From: Metallosphaera cuprina Ar-4
GTDB lineage: Archaea; Thermoproteota; Thermoprotei_A; Sulfolobales; Sulfolobaceae
Direction of reading: 5' to 3'
NCBI RefSeq assembly: GCF_000204925.1
Contig: NC_015435.1
Coordinates: forward strand, 1,319,160 to 1,383,159
Length of the DNA: 64,000 bases
Notes under the pieces: model-generated
The model's input: the letters and a program-made list of their open reading frames with translations, nothing else
The model's database searches: none
Told to the model about the DNA's origin: nothing
Made by a program: the position numbers and the translations under genes
Part shown: piece by piece, positions 52,685 to 61,552 of the stretch
Layout of the letters: each line of letters opens with the position of its first letter
How positions within the stretch are numbered: position 1 is the stretch's first letter

Positions 52685-54342
52685 AATATAATAGGTTCTT
52701 TGTATTCTCCCCAGATCTCTCTCAGCGTTCCGCTAATTTCGCCTACAGTACAACCTTTCTTTATGGCATCCAAAACGTATGGGAATAGATTAGTCGATGG
52801 ACTTTCAGCAGCCCTCCTTAAAGAGTTGATAGAGTCCCTTACTTTCATCTCGTCTCTCTCAGATCTGTAATTCTTTAACCTACTTATCACTCTCTCCCTT
52901 ACCTCTGGTCTAACCCTGAAGACCTCAGTTGTACCTATCCAATCGGGTTCGTATGACATGTTAACCCCAACCCTTATCATATCGCCCTCCTCTACTTTCT
53001 TCTGAAGTCTATACGAGCTCTCAGCGATCTCCGCTTGAGGGAACCCTTTCTCTACAGCCTTCATCATACCTCCCATACCTTCCACCCTTTCTATGATCTT
53101 CCATGCTCTCTCCTCTATCTCATCGGTTAACCACTCCACATAGTATGATCCCGCTAAAGGATCAACGGTCTCTGTAGATCCGCTTTCATACGCTACTATC
53201 TGTTGAACCCTTATCGCTATCTTCGCGGCCTTCTCGCTGGGCAGAGCTACGGCTTCGTCATAGGAGTTAACGTGAAGGCTTTGAGTGCCTCCAAGGGCTG
53301 CGGCGAGAGCCTGGATAGTTGTCCTTATAATGTTGATTTCAGGTTGTTGGGCAGTCAGCTCAGCTCCTCCGGTTTGTGTGTGAAACTTCAACGTCATAGA
53401 GTCAGCTTTCTTAGCGTTAAACATATCTCTCATTATTTTGGCCCACATCCTCCTGGCTGCCCTGAACTTGGCTACTTCCTCAAACAGGTTAGTGTAACCT
53501 GCAAAGAAGAAGGAAAGGGTAGGTGCGAAATCGTCTACAGGGATACCTCTTTCCAAAGTTTTCCTCACATATTCTATCCCATCCGCTAAAGTGAAAGCTA
53601 CCTCAAGCACTGCGTCAGCTCCAGCTTCCCTTATGTGATATCCACTTATACTTATTGGATGCCATTTCGGTATGTTTTTGTAAGAGTATTCAATGATGTC
53701 AATTGCGTATCTCATTGATTGTTCTGGTGGGTAAATGTAATTCTTCCTTGCGATATACTCCTTTAGAATGTCGTTCTGTACCGTCCCATCTATCTCAGTT
53801 AGGGAGACTCCCCTACTTTCAGCTACCGCAGCGTACATGGAGAGCAACTCCATTGCGGTTGCGTTTATGGTCATTGACGTTGACACCTTGTTTAGAGGTA
53901 TGCCATTGGTAACCAGGTCCATCTCTCTCCAATGGAACATAGATACTCCTACTACTCCCACTTCTGTGTAAGCTAAGTCATTATCAGGATCTAAACCTAA
54001 TTGGGTGGGCAAATCGAAAGCGGTACTTAGCCCTGTTTGTCCAGCTTCCAACAGTTTCTTGAACCTATTGTTCGTATCCTCAGCTGAACCGAAACCTGCG
54101 TACTGTCTGATTGTCCATATTCTCCCCCTGTACATATTTGGGTATATTCCTCGTGTGAACGGATACTCTCCTGGAAACCCTACCTTTTCCTCATAATCGC
54201 CCTTCAAGTCTAATGGTGTGTAAAGAGATTTTACCTCTATTCCAGAAGGGGTCGTAAACTTAACCTTCCTCTCTTTTCTTTTGGCCAACCAGGGGTTTAG
54301 GTACTTCTTCTCCCACTCGTTAACCCTTTCTTGTGTAACCAT
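52681..54342 (-). CDS. Methylmalonyl-CoA mutase catalytic (large) subunit, 553 aa
   Basis: B12-dependent isomerase subunit interconverting methylmalonyl-CoA and succinyl-CoA. TIRQYAGFGSAEDTNNRFKKLLEAGQTGLSTAFDLPTQ is the family core, with KFHTQTGGAELTAQQPEIN and GGTQSLHVNSYDEAVALP. The cobalamin-binding domain is absent and expected on a separate small subunit, as in Sulfolobales and other archaea. ATG 54342 is chosen: an in-frame TTG at 54375 falls on the TATA box (54373-54382). It faces the epimerase gene. Confidence 0.95.
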   Translation of the reverse strand: MVTQERVNEWEKKYLNPWLAKRKERKVKFTTPSGIEVKSLYTPLDLKGDYEEKVGFPGEYPFTRGIYPNMYRGRIWTIRQYAGFGSAEDTNNRFKKLLEAGQTGLSTAFDLPTQLGLDPDNDLAYTEVGVVGVSMFHWREMDLVTNGIPLNKVSTSMTINATAMELLSMYAAVAESRGVSLTEIDGTVQNDILKEYIARKNYIYPPEQSMRYAIDIIEYSYKNIPKWHPISISGYHIREAGADAVLEVAFTLADGIEYVRKTLERGIPVDDFAPTLSFFFAGYTNLFEEVAKFRAARRMWAKIMRDMFNAKKADSMTLKFHTQTGGAELTAQQPEINIIRTTIQALAAALGGTQSLHVNSYDEAVALPSEKAAKIAIRVQQIVAYESGSTETVDPLAGSYYVEWLTDEIEERAWKIIERVEGMGGMMKAVEKGFPQAEIAESSYRLQKKVEEGDMIRVGVNMSYEPDWIGTTEVFRVRPEVRERVISRLKNYRSERDEMKVRDSINSLRRAAESPSTNLFPYVLDAIKKGCTVGEISGTLREIWGEYKEPIIF

Positions 54343-54372
54343 CCAGGAATACCCTGTTATAATTTGCTTATA

Positions 54373-54409
54373 CAATATATAACCTTTGCCTTTTGCTTAA
54401 ACTTATATA
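54373..54409. promoter_or_regulatory. Divergent mutase/epimerase promoters
   Basis: On the minus strand GGTTATATATTG at 54373-54384 places transcription start near 54353, a ~10-nt leader before the mutase ATG. On the plus strand CTTATATA at 54402-54409 is centred 26 nt before the epimerase ATG (leaderless). The two TATA boxes are only ~25 bp apart, so factor binding here could control both genes. Confidence 0.6.
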
Positions 54410-54430
54410 GTAAAAATCATCATAGATCAT

Positions 54431-54853
54431 ATGGATACTCTAGATATAGATCACGTGGGAGTGGCTGTGGAGAACATAGATGAAGCGATTAAGTTATACA
54501 CAGGGAAGATGGGGATGAAACTAGTTCACAGAGAAGATCTGCCTGATAGGGGCATAAAGGTAGCCTTCCTAACGGGTAAGGAGGGGCAAACGGCAGTTGA
54601 GCTAATGGAACCTATGAACCATGAGGACCAGAACAATACGGTAGCGAAGTTCCTCAAGACTAGAGGACAGGGAATGCATCATCTAGCAGTAAAGGTTAAG
54701 GACATTAATGAGTCTTTGAAAGACCTTGAGAGTAAAGGATTAGCCCTCATAGATAAAACTGGCAGAAAGGGAGCTAGAGGTCATCTTGTAGCGTTCGTTC
54801 ACCCGAAAAGTGTAATGGGCTTACTTTTGGAGCTAGTTCAGGAGGCACATTAA
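54431..54853 (+). CDS. mce: Methylmalonyl-CoA epimerase, 140 aa
   Basis: Vicinal-oxygen-chelate fold. Converts S- to R-methylmalonyl-CoA for the mutase. Metal ligands: His8 (DIDHVGVAV), the QTAVELMEP strand near 55, His83/84 (GMHHLAVKV) and Glu near 135 (GLLLELVQ). Leaderless. Together with the divergent mutase it covers two steps of the 3-hydroxypropionate/4-hydroxybutyrate cycle or of propionate degradation. Confidence 0.95.
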   Translation: MDTLDIDHVGVAVENIDEAIKLYTGKMGMKLVHREDLPDRGIKVAFLTGKEGQTAVELMEPMNHEDQNNTVAKFLKTRGQGMHHLAVKVKDINESLKDLESKGLALIDKTGRKGARGHLVAFVHPKSVMGLLLELVQEAH

Positions 54854-54917
54854 AGAAGTTTATACTTTGAGCGAAAATTTTATATTTTCTCAATCAAATA
54901 TATAAACGGGATCAACG

Positions 54918-55430
54918 ATGCCCACCAAGAAATCAAAAGATATATTTAGTTACTTCGACGATCTCGTAAGGCAAATTGAGGAAGAGTTCGAACAAATGGA
55001 GAGGGAGTTCTTCAAGGCGGCAGAGAAGGGAGGAACTACAGGATACAAGCCTTACGTTTACGGCTTTAAGGTAACTATGGGACCTGATGGGAAACCAGTG
55101 GTTGAAGAGTTCGGGAACGTAAAGAGGATAGGTAACAAACCTCTGTTAACTGAGGAAAGGGAACCACTAGTGGACGTCATTGAAAAGAACGACGAGATTA
55201 GGGTAGTAGTTGAGGTACCTGGAGTGGACAAGAACGATATAAAGGTTAAGATTAATGGCGATATCTTGGTAATATCAGCTAACTCTCAAGATAAAAAATA
55301 TTACAAAGAGGTCGAACTTCCGGCTGCAGTAGACGAGAATTCAGCTAAGGCCAACTACAAGAACGGAGTTTTAGAGGTAGTTATGAAGAAGAAGGTAGTG
55401 ACTACTGGGAAGGATATAAAGGTCGAGTAA
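54918..55430 (+). CDS. Hsp20 small heat-shock protein, 170 aa
   Basis: ATP-independent holdase chaperone. A long N-terminal region (about 1-85) with an EEFEQMEREF helix precedes the alpha-crystallin domain (about 86-165): VDVIEKNDEIRVVVEVPGVDKNDIKVKINGDILVI, then KNGVLEVVMKKK, the conserved GVLxxxxPK-like motif. No IxI anchoring motif at the C-terminus (ends DIKVE). Promoter AT-rich. The 3' end overlaps the ZPR1 gene antisense by 29 bases. Confidence 0.92.
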   Translation: MPTKKSKDIFSYFDDLVRQIEEEFEQMEREFFKAAEKGGTTGYKPYVYGFKVTMGPDGKPVVEEFGNVKRIGNKPLLTEEREPLVDVIEKNDEIRVVVEVPGVDKNDIKVKINGDILVISANSQDKKYYKEVELPAAVDENSAKANYKNGVLEVVMKKKVVTTGKDIKVE

Positions 55431-55917
55431 CATTAACTTTATCATTTTTTATGAAACTTGTCCCTGAAGGGTCCTTCAAGATCAAAGTGAAGGTTATTTT
55501 CCCATCCATAGCGTCTTTGATTTTATTACACTTATTCCCCTTGCAAAAATATCCTACGTTATCGACTAATATCTCTAGTAGTCCCCTGACCGTAGTCACT
55601 GTCCCTTGATAGGACGAACCTGGTAGGATCTCCACTCCCAGTTCTGGTATATTGACAGTACAAAAAGCTGATCTATAAACTATAGAGGACAGATCATCAT
55701 CATTTTCCACAGAAAGAGAAAGTTCTATGGGCGTTTTCGTTTCATAGGGCTTAACGTCCCTGTAAGTGAAATGACATGTAGTACACGACCAGTATGACAG
55801 AAGTAGTTTGTCTGTAGAGGTTTCATAAACGTAATCCTTAGCTTGAAGCGTCTCATTCCCACATACAGGACACTTGAACACCTGATCCATTATGAGTTGT
55901 GGCTCCATACTCTTCAA
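55402..55917 (-). CDS. ZPR1-type zinc-finger protein, 171 aa
   Basis: Single ZPR1 domain: zinc finger CPVCGNETL ... SCTTCHFTYRD (about 16-55) and the following beta-helical region with IPELGVEILPGSSYQGTVTTVRGLLE, a family signature. Eukaryotic ZPR1 has two such modules and is a chaperone for elongation factor eEF1A; archaeal single-module versions are poorly studied. Divergent neighbour is a GTPBP1-like translational GTPase, which makes a translation-factor link attractive (inference). Confidence 0.88.
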   Translation of the reverse strand: MKSMEPQLIMDQVFKCPVCGNETLQAKDYVYETSTDKLLLSYWSCTTCHFTYRDVKPYETKTPIELSLSVENDDDLSSIVYRSAFCTVNIPELGVEILPGSSYQGTVTTVRGLLEILVDNVGYFCKGNKCNKIKDAMDGKITFTLILKDPSGTSFIKNDKVNVTRPLYPSQ

Positions 55918-55968
55918 CCAAAGCTTATTTGGTATTATAACAAATTAAATATAGAGAGTACCTAAGGT

Positions 55969-57531
55969 ATGAGATTTCCACGAGAAAATGATTTGGGAAA
56001 GATAGAATATAAACTTATTCTCACAGACCTCAGTGAACAGAGGCTCCAGGAGTTAGCTACACAAATGAAGTTCAGGTTAGAGGAAGGAGGAGGAGAGGCG
56101 CTATACGTCGTCGGGGTAAGTGATGAAGGAGAAGCGATAGGTTTACCACTAAAGGAACTTGAGTCAACCATCAGAACAGTAGAAAAGATAGCCTCGATGA
56201 TAAGCGCTAAAATTTCCCACAAGAGGATAGTGAAGGTAAGGGAAGAACTTTACGTTGGGGAGCTTTTGGTAAGATTGCATAAAGAGAAGATCCCTATACA
56301 AATAAACGTAGCTGTCATGGGGCACGTTAATGCAGGTAAGAGCACTTTGACCGGTACCTTGATCCTAGGAAAGTTGGACGATGGAAACGGATCGCTGAGA
56401 AGTGCGGTAGCTAGATATCTACATGAAGTGATCAGCGGAAGGACCTCTTCCATAACCATGAGATTACTTGGGTTTGACTATTCAGGGAATCCAGTAAACC
56501 CGCTTTGTCGAGATCCTACTGACGAAGCTGAAATAACTTTAAAGAGCGCTAAAACCATAAGGCTCATTGATTTAGGAGGACACGAGAGGTACCTCAGAAC
56601 CACATTAAAGGGATTGATGGGTTACGAAGTCGATTACGTCATGTTAGTCGTAGGAGCCGACGACGGTCTAAGCATTATGGGTAGGGAGCATCTAGCTGTC
56701 TCCACAGTTCTTAAGTTCCCCATCTTCATTGTTATCACCAAAATAGATAAATTCCCTGAATCGAGAACCGTTGAGATCATCAATCAAATAAAGGAGATGC
56801 TGAAGATACCTGGAATTAACAGATTGGCATTAGAGGTAGAAGATGAGGGTGACGTGCTGAACGGAATAATAGGGATGAAGACAAAGAGGGTAGTTCCAGT
56901 GTTTAAGATATCCAACGTTACTGGTCAAGGACTCGACTTGTTGATAAGGTTTCTAAACCTTCTCCCTCCTAGAAGGACGGTTCCTTCACCAGACCCACTC
57001 GTTTACATTGACGAGACGTACAATGTGCCTGGAGTAGGACCCGTTGTTTTAGGATCTGTAATAAGGGGAAAGGTATCAGCTAACGATATCCTTTTGATTG
57101 GTCCAAATGAATATAACGAATTCAGGGAGGTAAGGGTAAAAAGCATTCAGTTAAATAAAATATTTGTAGACTCTGTGACTCAAGGATCGATAGCCACTTT
57201 CGCTCTTCAAGGGATCGATAGAGACAGCTTAAGGAAGGGCATGGTTCTAATTAGAAATAAGGCTAAAGCCGTAAGGAGTTTTTGGTCCAGAGTGATACTG
57301 TTACATCATCCCACTACAATTAGGGAAGGTTACGTAGCAACCATGCATTTACATACTATAAGACAGGCAGTCAAGTTCTCTGAGATAGCTAAGGGCATAC
57401 TAAGGACTGGAGACACTTCTGAAGTTCACTTAACGTTTATGTTCAGGTCGGAGTATGTAGAGCCGGGTCAGATATTCGTCTTTAGGGAAGGTAGGACAAG
57501 AGGACTGGGGATAATAACTAGGACCGATTGA
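55969..57531 (+). CDS. GTPBP1/2-like translational GTPase, 520 aa
   Basis: EF-Tu-related GTPase of COG5258. An N-terminal ~110-residue extension with GEALYVVGVSDEGEAIGLP precedes G1 GHVNAGKST (118-126), G3 DLGGHERY, G4 TKID and G5-region, then beta-barrel domains II and III (about 330-520) including VPGVGPVVLGSVIRGKV. Eukaryotic GTPBP1/2 act in ribosome rescue and mRNA decay. Archaeal function unknown. Divergent from the ZPR1 gene across ~50 bases. Confidence 0.9.
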   Translation: MRFPRENDLGKIEYKLILTDLSEQRLQELATQMKFRLEEGGGEALYVVGVSDEGEAIGLPLKELESTIRTVEKIASMISAKISHKRIVKVREELYVGELLVRLHKEKIPIQINVAVMGHVNAGKSTLTGTLILGKLDDGNGSLRSAVARYLHEVISGRTSSITMRLLGFDYSGNPVNPLCRDPTDEAEITLKSAKTIRLIDLGGHERYLRTTLKGLMGYEVDYVMLVVGADDGLSIMGREHLAVSTVLKFPIFIVITKIDKFPESRTVEIINQIKEMLKIPGINRLALEVEDEGDVLNGIIGMKTKRVVPVFKISNVTGQGLDLLIRFLNLLPPRRTVPSPDPLVYIDETYNVPGVGPVVLGSVIRGKVSANDILLIGPNEYNEFREVRVKSIQLNKIFVDSVTQGSIATFALQGIDRDSLRKGMVLIRNKAKAVRSFWSRVILLHHPTTIREGYVATMHLHTIRQAVKFSEIAKGILRTGDTSEVHLTFMFRSEYVEPGQIFVFREGRTRGLGIITRTD

Positions 57532-57585
57532 TTTTAGACAGCGCACATGAGATTATGCTTCTAGAGACCTCTTCCGCTTGTTTCG

Positions 57586-57927
57586 CTATCGTGCTGGCGA
57601 AGCTTTTGCGAGCGAACCGTCAGTTAAGTACTCGGCTTCCCAATTAAGTTCAGCCTCAGTTATGTGCAACCTGGTCTTTATCACGATCGTAAGTCCAGGT
57701 CCTTCTACCTTGAGTAAGTTAGAGACCTCATTTTCTCTAACTTCATATTCCTCGACTTGTCCGGACAGTTCGGCCCTAAGAGGTCCTATCTTAGCTTCGA
57801 TTGTGAATCTTTTCCCCTCTATTTTCTTTATACCTGGGATACACTCCAAGAGATTCCTTTCGTTTGAAAAGAAATCTATAGCTACCTTCCTGTTCTTAAT
57901 TTTCTCCTCTCCTTTTAATGTGGTCAC
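57586..57927 (-). CDS. SRPBCC/CoxG-like protein, second copy, 113 aa
   Basis: Helix-grip fold: KNRKVAIDFFSNERNLLECIPGIKKIEGKRFTIEAKIGPL aligns with the CoxG pattern of a helix, CIPG and a strand pair. It is shorter than typical CoxG (about 140-150), with a truncated C-terminal helix. The ATG overlaps the preceding CoxG gene (ATGA), so they likely form a pair. Could be a heterodimer partner that binds a hydrophobic ligand. Confidence 0.7.
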   Translation of the reverse strand: MTTLKGEEKIKNRKVAIDFFSNERNLLECIPGIKKIEGKRFTIEAKIGPLRAELSGQVEEYEVRENEVSNLLKVEGPGLTIVIKTRLHITEAELNWEAEYLTDGSLAKASPAR

Positions 57928-58349
57928 TTCTTCTCCACCTTAGCCTTTATACATTCAAAGAGGTCAGATATTATCTTGTTAACTGCAGGATCCATTAGTC
58001 TAGCCCCTACCGAGGCTAACACTCCAGCTACCTTAACGTCCGCATCATAGGCAAGCTTTCCATCATCAACTATCACCTTTGCTGTTATATCGACGTTACT
58101 GTTCAACCCGCTTCCTTTCGCATTTATAACCATGCTCTCGAAAGGCTTTACCTCACTGAAAGTAACCGTTGCCTTGTATTCGCCTTTAATAAATCCTATA
58201 CCGGCAGTGCCTGTCACCTTATAGGTATCCCCTTCTTTTGAGAAACTTTTGACGCCTGGGAAACACGATGACACAGACTCAGGGTTGCTCAATATGCTCC
58301 AGATCATCGCCTTATCAACGTTTAACTTGATTTCACCTTGATATTTCAT
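57924..58349 (-). CDS. CoxG-like SRPBCC protein, 141 aa
   Basis: Carbon-monoxide-dehydrogenase subunit-G type: NVDKAMIWSILSNPESVSSCFPGVKSFSKEG, then KGEYKATVTFSEV and a C-terminal long helix (ASVGARLMDPAVNKIISDLFECIKAKVEKK) typical of CoxG. In bacteria CoxG recruits or matures CO dehydrogenase at the membrane. The window's molybdo-hydroxylase subunits are about 27 kb away, while the molybdopterin-synthase fusion gene is divergent and adjacent, which supports a molybdoenzyme-maturation role. Confidence 0.85.
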   Translation of the reverse strand: MKYQGEIKLNVDKAMIWSILSNPESVSSCFPGVKSFSKEGDTYKVTGTAGIGFIKGEYKATVTFSEVKPFESMVINAKGSGLNSNVDITAKVIVDDGKLAYDADVKVAGVLASVGARLMDPAVNKIISDLFECIKAKVEKK

Positions 58350-58449
58350 AAACTACCTTTTTGGTTCCTCACAAAAAAATCTATAGCAAGTATCAAATCT
58401 CTTTCTAGCTTACTTAAAAATTGTGACAGAATATACATAGTTGAGATCG

Positions 58450-59139
58450 ATGAGGTTAAAGTTAAGGTACTTCGCCCTAGTTAAGGACTTAACTGGAAAA
58501 GAGATCGAAGAAGTTTACACTAATTGCTTCACATTGGATTGCCTCATTAATGAATTGAAAGAAAGGTACGGTCAGCGATTTAAGGCTCTCCTTGAAGGCC
58601 AAGTGACTGGAGTTAAGGTTTTCGTTCTAGTGAACGGGAAAATGGACGTGAAAGAATTGAAGGAAGGTGACGAAGTGGCGATATTGCCCCCTCCTGCAGG
58701 AGGAGAATTGAGAAAAGGCAAGCTTGATATCCTAGAAGAGATCAAAAACTTCAGGAGCTTGGCTCCGCTAGAAGCCGGATCTATGGTAGTGTACGTGGGT
58801 TTCGTCAAGGGGATGGTAGACGGTCATAAAGTGAACGACTTGATATACGAGTCATATGAATCTTACACTCAACAGAGATTGCTCGAGATTGAAGAAGAGA
58901 TAAAAAGGAGGTATCGTGACGTAATAGGCATTAAGATAATCCACGCTATTGATAAAATGAAACCCGGGGATGACGTAATCTTAATAATGGTTTTGGGTAG
59001 AGGAAGGAAGGACGCTATTGATGCGGTTAAGGATACTATAGAGCTTGTGAAACACACTACAGGGATATGGAAACTAGAGGTTAGAGATGACGGTGAGTAT
59101 TGGGTGGTTGCTGGGAACACAAGGGTGAAGAGAACTTGA
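58450..59139 (+). CDS. MoaD-MoaE fusion (molybdopterin synthase), 229 aa
   Basis: N-terminal ubiquitin-like MoaD (about 1-85), then MoaE (about 95-229). MoaD ends in PPPAGG (Gly-Gly at 84-85), which in free MoaD is the C-terminus that receives sulfur as a thiocarboxylate. Here it continues directly into MoaE, which has [24 protein letters not shown], then [22 protein letters not shown]. The fusion probably needs cleavage after Gly-Gly. ATG 58450 matches MoaD N-termini; a TTG at 58441 is in frame. The 3' end overlaps the ThiD start (TTGA). Confidence 0.88.
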   Translation: MRLKLRYFALVKDLTGKEIEEVYTNCFTLDCLINELKERYGQRFKALLEGQVTGVKVFVLVNGKMDVKELKEGDEVAILPPPAGGELRKGKLDILEEIKNFRSLAPLEAGSMVVYVGFVKGMVDGHKVNDLIYESYESYTQQRLLEIEEEIKRRYRDVIGIKIIHAIDKMKPGDDVILIMVLGRGRKDAIDAVKDTIELVKHTTGIWKLEVRDDGEYWVVAGNTRVKRT

Positions 59140-60473
59140 AGAAGCTCAATGCACTGTCTATTGGAGGATTTGATACTGGGGCTGGGGCCGGAGTAGAGAG
59201 CGATATAAAGGCGTTTGAGTCCGTTGGCGTCCACGGTTTAGGAGTCGTCACCGCGATTACTGCACAGAATACCTTAGGAATAAAGGGGACTTTGCTAATT
59301 GAGCCTGATTTTTTGAAAAAGCAGATAGAGACGATATTTACAGATTTTCAGGTCTCAGCGGTAAAGACTGGCATGATAGTTAGTTCTGGACAGATGAAGG
59401 TTATTTCAGAGTTAATTGATCGTCTGACCGTTGTGGATCCTGTGATTGTGGCCAAGGACGGAACCAGGCTCATAGAGGATCTAGACTCTTTTAAGAAGAT
59501 GATACTGCCTAAGACATACGTACTAACCCCAAACGCAGTTGAGGCCGAAGCGTTAGCGGGGTTTAAGGTCGTTTCAATAGAAGATCAAATTAGAGCGGCA
59601 AAATCTATTCACGATCTCTTCTCGATACCATACGTCATAGTGAAAGGGGGTCACATTCAATCTGACGAAGTAGTTGACGTTTTGTATAACGGAAAGGAGA
59701 CCATGTTAGTGAGATCTCACAGGCTTGAGAACAGGAACACTCACGGTACGGGAAGCGTCTTCGCTTCAATGCTTGCCGGTATGTTAGCTAAGGGAATAAA
59801 GGTCGAGGAAGCCTTACCGGCAGTGAAGAGCAGAATGGAAGAGAGCATCAAGTTTGGGTTAGAAATAGGGAAAGGGATAGGTCCTGTGGAACCTCTTGTC
59901 TCCCTTGAGAGAGACTCCATGAGGTTTAAGGTCCTTCGTGATATGGAAACGTTTGCTGATTTCGTAGAGAGTCAAGACCACTTTCACGTCTTAATACCTG
60001 AAGTTCAGTCAAACCTGGCTCACTCAATCTCTCCAGAATATGTGGAAGGTCTTGAGGACATAGCCACATTTAAAGGCAGGATCATCAGAGAATGGGGAGG
60101 GAGAGTTAGAGTTGGTATGCCTCCCTCTTTCGGCTACCCCACACACACCGCTAGACTTCTCCTTTCGATAGTACTTAAGGAGCGAAAGGGGGACACGCTG
60201 ATCAACATTCGCTACGACCAAAAGTTGGTCAGAGCCTTTAAGAATATAGGCTATGAGGTTTTAGAAGTTGATCGAGAGAAGGAGCCTAAGGGAGAGGAAG
60301 GAAGGACTATGAGCTGGATCGTAGAATACGTTTCTCAGAATCACGGTAAGTTACCGAACGTTATTTTCGATACAGGGATCAAAGGAAAGGAAGCTATGAT
60401 AAGGTTTTGGACGGAATCAATTGATGAGATGATGCACTCCATTAGTTTGGTCTTGAAGGAGGTTAGAACTTGA
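59136..60473 (+). CDS. thiDN: ThiD-ThiN bifunctional thiamine-synthesis enzyme, 445 aa
   Basis: N-terminal ThiD hydroxymethylpyrimidine (phosphate) kinase (about 1-255): [42 protein letters not shown], and [20 protein letters not shown] with the catalytic GTG loop. C-terminal ThiN (about 270-445), the archaeal thiamine-phosphate synthase replacing Thi[35 protein letters not shown] and a conserved [14 protein letters not shown] start overlaps the MoaDE stop, with GGGTGA 7 nt upstream. Confidence 0.93.
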   Translation: MKKLNALSIGGFDTGAGAGVESDIKAFESVGVHGLGVVTAITAQNTLGIKGTLLIEPDFLKKQIETIFTDFQVSAVKTGMIVSSGQMKVISELIDRLTVVDPVIVAKDGTRLIEDLDSFKKMILPKTYVLTPNAVEAEALAGFKVVSIEDQIRAAKSIHDLFSIPYVIVKGGHIQSDEVVDVLYNGKETMLVRSHRLENRNTHGTGSVFASMLAGMLAKGIKVEEALPAVKSRMEESIKFGLEIGKGIGPVEPLVSLERDSMRFKVLRDMETFADFVESQDHFHVLIPEVQSNLAHSISPEYVEGLEDIATFKGRIIREWGGRVRVGMPPSFGYPTHTARLLLSIVLKERKGDTLINIRYDQKLVRAFKNIGYEVLEVDREKEPKGEEGRTMSWIVEYVSQNHGKLPNVIFDTGIKGKEAMIRFWTESIDEMMHSISLVLKEVRT

Positions 60474-61003
60474 AACTGGAAAGGTTAATTGTAGGATGTA
60501 AGAACTTAGTAAGAACAGGATGGATGCAAAGGGGAGTCCCTCCGGGTATTGGCGAGACCGTGGCAGGTCACAGCTTCGAAGCTGCTGTAATAGCATATGT
60601 CATAGCAACTAAACTTAAGGAGAAAGGATATCAAGTCAATCCAGATCATGCTTCTGTGATAGCCCTGTTTCATGATGTAGGGGAGAGCTTAGTTGGCGAT
60701 TTACCTAAGTGGGTAACTGAGAGAACGGATAAAAGAGAACTAGAAATTTCAGCGATTGAGGAGTTAGGAGTGGGAAAGGACCTATTTTTGGAGTACGAGA
60801 ATAGAGAGACGTTGGAAGGAATGGTAGCCAAGTTTTCAGAAGTGTTAGCCACCTATAAGCAGGCTCTTAGATACAAGAAAACAGGTTACGATGTGGATGA
60901 GATAATCAACACCTATGAATCTAAACTGAATGAGATGTGGAAAACTGATTGTTTCCTCTCAATTAAGAAGGATATCGAGGGTATAATTCTAGATCGAAAA
61001 TAA
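60470..61003 (+). CDS. HD-domain phosphohydrolase (YfbR-like 5'-nucleotidase type), 177 aa
   Basis: Metal-dependent HD protein: His34 (VAGHSFEAA), His68-Asp69 (LFHDVGESLVGDLPKW) and a later Asp. This is the YfbR/HD_3-type set, acting on deoxynucleoside monophosphates or similar substrates. TTG start overlaps the thiDN stop (TTGA), making it the third gene of a coupled MoaDE-ThiDN-HD operon. Confidence 0.85.
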   Translation: MKLERLIVGCKNLVRTGWMQRGVPPGIGETVAGHSFEAAVIAYVIATKLKEKGYQVNPDHASVIALFHDVGESLVGDLPKWVTERTDKRELEISAIEELGVGKDLFLEYENRETLEGMVAKFSEVLATYKQALRYKKTGYDVDEIINTYESKLNEMWKTDCFLSIKKDIEGIILDRK

Positions 61004-61004
61004 T

Positions 61005-61013
61005 ATTTTTTTA
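61005..61013 (+). terminator. T-rich terminator after the HD gene
   Basis: ATTTTTTTA immediately after the HD stop codon resembles archaeal T-tract terminators, ending the MoaDE-ThiDN-HD unit before the pyrophosphatase gene. Confidence 0.4.
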
Positions 61014-61036
61014 TAATCTAGCTAGTTATCGAGAAC

Positions 61037-61552
61037 ATGAAAATAGGTCCAGGGGAGAAAGCTCCAGACGTAGTTAACGTTTTGATAGAAATTCCAAGCG
61101 GGTCAAGCGTAAAATACGAATACAAGGAGAACGAAGAGGTAATTAAAGTTGACAGATTTCTCTACACTTCAATGAGTTACCCGTTTAACTATGGTTTTAT
61201 TCCAGGTACTTTAAGTGAGGATGGAGATCCACTAGACGTTCTAGTTCTAACGAATCAACCGGTATTCCCAGGGACGGTTATTGAGGCTAGACCTGTAGGA
61301 GTTATTCACATGCAGGACGAAGAGGGAATAGATGAGAAAATAGTAGCTGTACCTAAGGAGAAGATAGATCCGTCCTTTTCTAAGATAAAAGATGTAAGCG
61401 ATATAGACGATGCGATCAAAAACAAGATTGTCCACTTCTTCGAGCACTATAAAGAGTTGGAGCCAGGAAAGTGGGTGAAGATATCTGGATGGGGATCAGC
61501 CTCGGAGGCCAAGCAGAAGATAAATAAGGCAATAGAGAGGAAGAAAAGTTAA
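61037..61552 (+). CDS. ppa: Inorganic pyrophosphatase (family I), 171 aa
   Basis: Hydrolyses pyrophosphate from biosynthetic reactions. Family I signatures: [30 protein letters not shown] and the catalytic [11 protein letters not shown] with its Asp triplet (D-x-D-P-x-x-D), plus [12 protein letters not shown] near the C-terminus. Normal length. Its stop overlaps the glycosyltransferase ATG (TAATG). Confidence 0.96.
   Translation: MKIGPGEKAPDVVNVLIEIPSGSSVKYEYKENEEVIKVDRFLYTSMSYPFNYGFIPGTLSEDGDPLDVLVLTNQPVFPGTVIEARPVGVIHMQDEEGIDEKIVAVPKEKIDPSFSKIKDVSDIDDAIKNKIVHFFEHYKELEPGKWVKISGWGSASEAKQKINKAIERKKS

Noticed and set aside
54343-54375. Longer mutase N-terminus from TTG 54375
   Set aside because: That codon overlaps the likely TATA box, upstream of the predicted transcription start; ATG 54342 fits the family.
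57578-57943. 121-codon plus-strand frame opposite the CoxG-like gene
   Set aside because: It is the antisense shadow of a well-supported SRPBCC protein, Ser/Pro-rich with no family resemblance.
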